Source of the DNA: Myxococcus eversor
GTDB taxonomy: Bacteria > Myxococcota > Myxococcia > Myxococcales > Myxococcaceae
Length of the DNA stretch: 64,000 nt
Reading direction: 5' to 3'
Assembly (NCBI RefSeq): GCF_010894455.1
Contig: NZ_JAAIXY010000014.1
Location: forward strand, 62,001-126,000
In this document: piece by piece, positions 61,976 through 64,000 of the stretch
How the letters are laid out: every line of letters starts with the position of its first letter
How positions within the stretch are numbered: the stretch's first letter is position 1
Made by a program: the position numbers and the translations under genes
Notes under the pieces: generated by a model
Seen by the model: the letters and a program-made list of their open reading frames with translations, nothing else
Database searches by the model: none
What the model was told of the DNA's origin: nothing

Positions 61976-63494
61976 ATCTCGACTGGCCACAGTGCTCAAC
62001 GTCAACGACGACGACGCCAACCGCTACCTGGTCAACCGCATCCTGGAGATGGCGGGCTACCACGTGCTGGAGGCCGCCACCGGCATGGCCGCGTTGCTCA
62101 TCGCCGAGCAGCACCGGCCAGACGTCGTCGTCCTGGACGTCAAGCTGCCGGACGTCAGCGGCTACGAGGTCTGCGCGCGGCTGCGCGCCAACCCGAACAC
62201 GGCGTCCATCGCCGTGATGCACACGTCCGCCACCTTCGTCACCTCCGACAAGAAGGCGCGGGGCCTGGACTCCGGCGCCGACGCGTACCTCACCCAACCC
62301 TTCGAGGCCTCGGAGCTGGTCGCCACGGTGCGCTCGCTCCAGCGGCTGCGGCACGCGGAGCAGGCCGCGCGCAGGCGCGCCGACGAGCTGGCGGAGATGG
62401 ACCGGCGCAAGGACGAGTTCCTCGCCATGCTCGCGCACGAGCTGCGCAATCCCCTGGCCGCCATCATGACGGCCATCGGCATCCTGGAGCGCAAGCCGAC
62501 CGACGACACCAAGGAAGCGCGGATGCGCGGCATCATCCACCGGCAGACCCACCACCTGGCGCGCCTGGTGGACGACCTGCTGGACGTGAGCCGGATTACG
62601 CGCGGCAAGGTGGAGCTGCGCACGGGCCGGTTGGACTTGCGCGCGGTGCTGCTCCAGGTCGTGCAGGTCATCCGCCCCTCCACCGAGGCGCGCGGCCTGG
62701 GGCTGGAGGTGTCCCTGCCGGACGGCCCGCTGTGGTTGAGCGGGGACGCCACGCGGCTGGAGCAGGTCTTCACCAACCTCCTGGACAACGCCGCCAAGTA
62801 CACCGACAGCGGCCACATCTCCCTGCGCGTGGAGCGCGAGGGCGTGAACGGCACCGCGCAGGCGGTGGTGAAGGTGCGCGACACGGGCATCGGCATCCCC
62901 AATGAGGTGTTGCCGCGCATCTTCGACCTGTTCGCCCAGGCGGACACGTCCCTGGAGCGCACGCGCGGGGGCCTGGGCATTGGCCTGACGCTGGTGCGCC
63001 AGTTGGTGCAGCTCCACGGCGGCCAGGTCACCGCGCGCAGCAACGGCACCGGCACGGGCTCCGAGTTCGAGGTGAGGCTGCCGCTCCTGCACCTCATGGA
63101 GGAGCCGGTGGCCCTGCCGCTCTCCCGGCGCACCCGGGCCGCGCGCCACATCCTGCTGGTGGAGGACAACCCCGACGCGCGCCAGGCCATGCGGGAGCTG
63201 CTGGAGCTGTGGGGCCACCACGTGGAGGTGGCGCCGGACGGCCTGCAGGGCGTGGAGCTGGCGGTGAAGAAGCGGCCGGAGCTGGCGCTGGTGGACATTG
63301 GCCTGCCGGGGCTGGACGGCTACCGGGTGGCGCAGGAGCTGCGCACGCGCGTGGGCAACGACATCCGCCTCGTCGCGATTACGGGCTACGGCGGGCCAGA
63401 GGGACACGACCGGGCGCTCAAGGCGGGCTTCGACCTGCACATCGTCAAGCCGGTGAAGCCGGACGAGTTGGATCGCCTGCTGTCGAATCTTTGA
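61968..63494 (+). CDS. Receiver-histidine kinase-receiver hybrid
   Basis: A 508-residue kinase with receivers at both ends: an N-terminal receiver with Asp56 (VVLDVKLPD), HisKA with His156 (MLAHELRNPLA), HATPase_c (NLLDNAAKYTD, DTGIGIPNEVLPRIFDLFAQ, GLGIGLTLVRQL) and a C-terminal receiver with Asp443 (LVDIGLPG). In the first receiver the usual Lys of the KP motif is Gln (YLTQPFE), so its phosphorylation chemistry may differ; the C-terminal one has VKPVKP. The GTG start has AGGAGGGG upstream. With the preceding kinase it could form a phosphorelay downstream of the B12 protein. Confidence 0.85.
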   Translation: MVESRLATVLNVNDDDANRYLVNRILEMAGYHVLEAATGMAALLIAEQHRPDVVVLDVKLPDVSGYEVCARLRANPNTASIAVMHTSATFVTSDKKARGLDSGADAYLTQPFEASELVATVRSLQRLRHAEQAARRRADELAEMDRRKDEFLAMLAHELRNPLAAIMTAIGILERKPTDDTKEARMRGIIHRQTHHLARLVDDLLDVSRITRGKVELRTGRLDLRAVLLQVVQVIRPSTEARGLGLEVSLPDGPLWLSGDATRLEQVFTNLLDNAAKYTDSGHISLRVEREGVNGTAQAVVKVRDTGIGIPNEVLPRIFDLFAQADTSLERTRGGLGIGLTLVRQLVQLHGGQVTARSNGTGTGSEFEVRLPLLHLMEEPVALPLSRRTRAARHILLVEDNPDARQAMRELLELWGHHVEVAPDGLQGVELAVKKRPELALVDIGLPGLDGYRVAQELRTRVGNDIRLVAITGYGGPEGHDRALKAGFDLHIVKPVKPDELDRLLSNL

Positions 63495-63519
63495 GTGGAG
63501 CGGAACGAGAAGAAGGCGC

Positions 63520-63561
63520 GGGCCGGCGCCATTGAAATGGGCGGCGCGCTAGCGCCGGCCC
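63520..63561. terminator. Hairpin between convergent kinase and XRE genes
   Basis: GGGCCGGCGC (63520-63529) pairs exactly with 63552-63561 around a 22-base loop; the right arm overlaps the 3' end of the XRE gene. No T tract. Confidence 0.4.
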
Positions 63562-63914
63562 AGGGCGTTGGCCACCAGCCCCAGCAGCTTCACGTGGGGG
63601 GCTTCGAGCTGACGCACGGTGCGAAGCAGGCGCCGGACTTCCGGTCGCTCGGCGGGTGCTGACGACGGTTCGCTGGTGCGCGAGGACGCGGTGCCATGCG
63701 ACGCGAGCCCCAGCAGCTCGTCCGCCGACACATGCAACTCGTGACACAGCTTGAGCAACGTCTGCACGCTGGGAAGCATGCCGCCGCGCTCCAGACGCCC
63801 ATAGACCTCTGTGGCCACGTCGATGCGTTCGGCCACGTCAGCTTGTGTGAGCTCCAGCCGGTTCCGCGCGACTCGCGCAGCCGCTCCGATGGTGGTTGCC
63901 AGTTTCTTGTCCAT
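63549..63914 (-). CDS. XRE-family helix-turn-helix regulator
   Basis: A 121-residue protein with an N-terminal XRE/Cro HTH domain (about 7-70: IGAAARVARNRLELTQADVAERIDVATEVYGRLERG; MLPSVQTLLKLCHELHVSADELLGL) and a Ser/Pro linker with a short helical C-terminus (RRLLRTVRQLEAPHVKLLGLVANALG). No effector domain. Regulatory target unknown; the short palindrome-free upstream DNA reaches the window edge. An AAGG site precedes ATG 63914. Confidence 0.75.
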   Translation of the reverse strand: MDKKLATTIGAAARVARNRLELTQADVAERIDVATEVYGRLERGGMLPSVQTLLKLCHELHVSADELLGLASHGTASSRTSEPSSAPAERPEVRRLLRTVRQLEAPHVKLLGLVANALGRR

Positions 63915-64000
63915 GCCTTGCCGACCCGAAACGTTTGGCCGCTGGCATAGGACGTATAGAGGCAGACAGACAGAACTTGTCGGGTCAGCCTCAGGTTGTT
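63915..64000. other. Upstream region of the XRE gene, cut by the window edge
   Basis: 86 bases holding the XRE ribosome site and probably its promoter; TATACG on the minus strand (about 63951-63956) is a possible -10, with no clear -35. Nothing else is seen. Confidence 0.3.

Overview
The window is high-GC DNA, densely packed with genes, and looks like chromosome from a myxobacterium of the Myxococcaceae. The evidence is lineage-restricted families: a DUF2378 (TIGR02265) paralog, a SitA6/SitI6-type lipoprotein toxin and double-CXXCG immunity pair, and a eukaryote-like Ser/Thr kinase with a C-terminal PEGA domain, alongside many lipoproteins and hybrid histidine kinases. I see no tRNA, rRNA, CRISPR array, transposase or prophage.

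Layout. 0-3 kb: rtcB (cut by the window edge) and rbfA, then an E3-like flavoprotein. 3.4-13.8 kb: a GT87-type membrane glycosyltransferase; a complete TonB-ExbB-ExbD-ExbD-receptor-lipoprotein series; a subtilase with a ricin-like tail. 13.9-22.5 kb: a coiled-coil AT-hook-like protein, a lipoprotein phosphoesterase with an envelope protein, a PEGA kinase, a PaiB-like flavoprotein and a lipoprotein. 22.6-30 kb: gyrB, a GNAT enzyme, a cation/proton antiporter with Usp domains coupled to an XRE-EIIA fusion regulator, and a lone receiver. 30.7-35.6 kb: two Tat-exported ferritin-like proteins, a DUF2378 protein, a class V aminotransferase and an M20 hydrolase. 35.7-42 kb is the accessory core: an M43 metalloprotease lipoprotein, a previously unmarked 59-codon graspetide precursor with its ATP-grasp ligase, a C39-peptidase ABC exporter with a small membrane protein, and SitI6/SitA6. 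42-47.3 kb: an Mla-type lipid transport operon and recF. 47.4-55.6 kb: a PAS histidine kinase, an AlkD-like repeat protein, a DUF1990 pair, and dnaN. 55.8-58.3 kb: an ECF sigma/anti-sigma pair with an outer-membrane-like protein. 58.5-63.5 kb: an operon of a stand-alone B12-binding protein with CarH-type motifs, an unknown helical protein and two hybrid histidine kinases.

Main discovery. A small gene at 36825-37004, with a strong AGGAGGT site, encodes a leader plus one TTMMVGEE core. That is the TTxxxxEE signature of plesiocin-type (group 2) graspetides. It lies 52 bases upstream of an ATP-grasp enzyme that carries a PRT..TND.EAVR.F segment like those of graspetide macrocyclases, so I read 36825-38019 as a compact omega-ester peptide (RiPP) locus. 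The convergent C39 exporter and the divergent M43 protease could export or mature the product, but that is inference. The neighbouring SitA6/SitI6 pair makes 36-42 kb a cluster of social or antagonistic functions.

Other themes. dnaN, recF and gyrB keep their classical order and strand but are spread over about 33 kb. Many operons are tightly coupled by ATGA start/stop overlaps. Several gene ends carry perfect GC-rich hairpins without a T tract.
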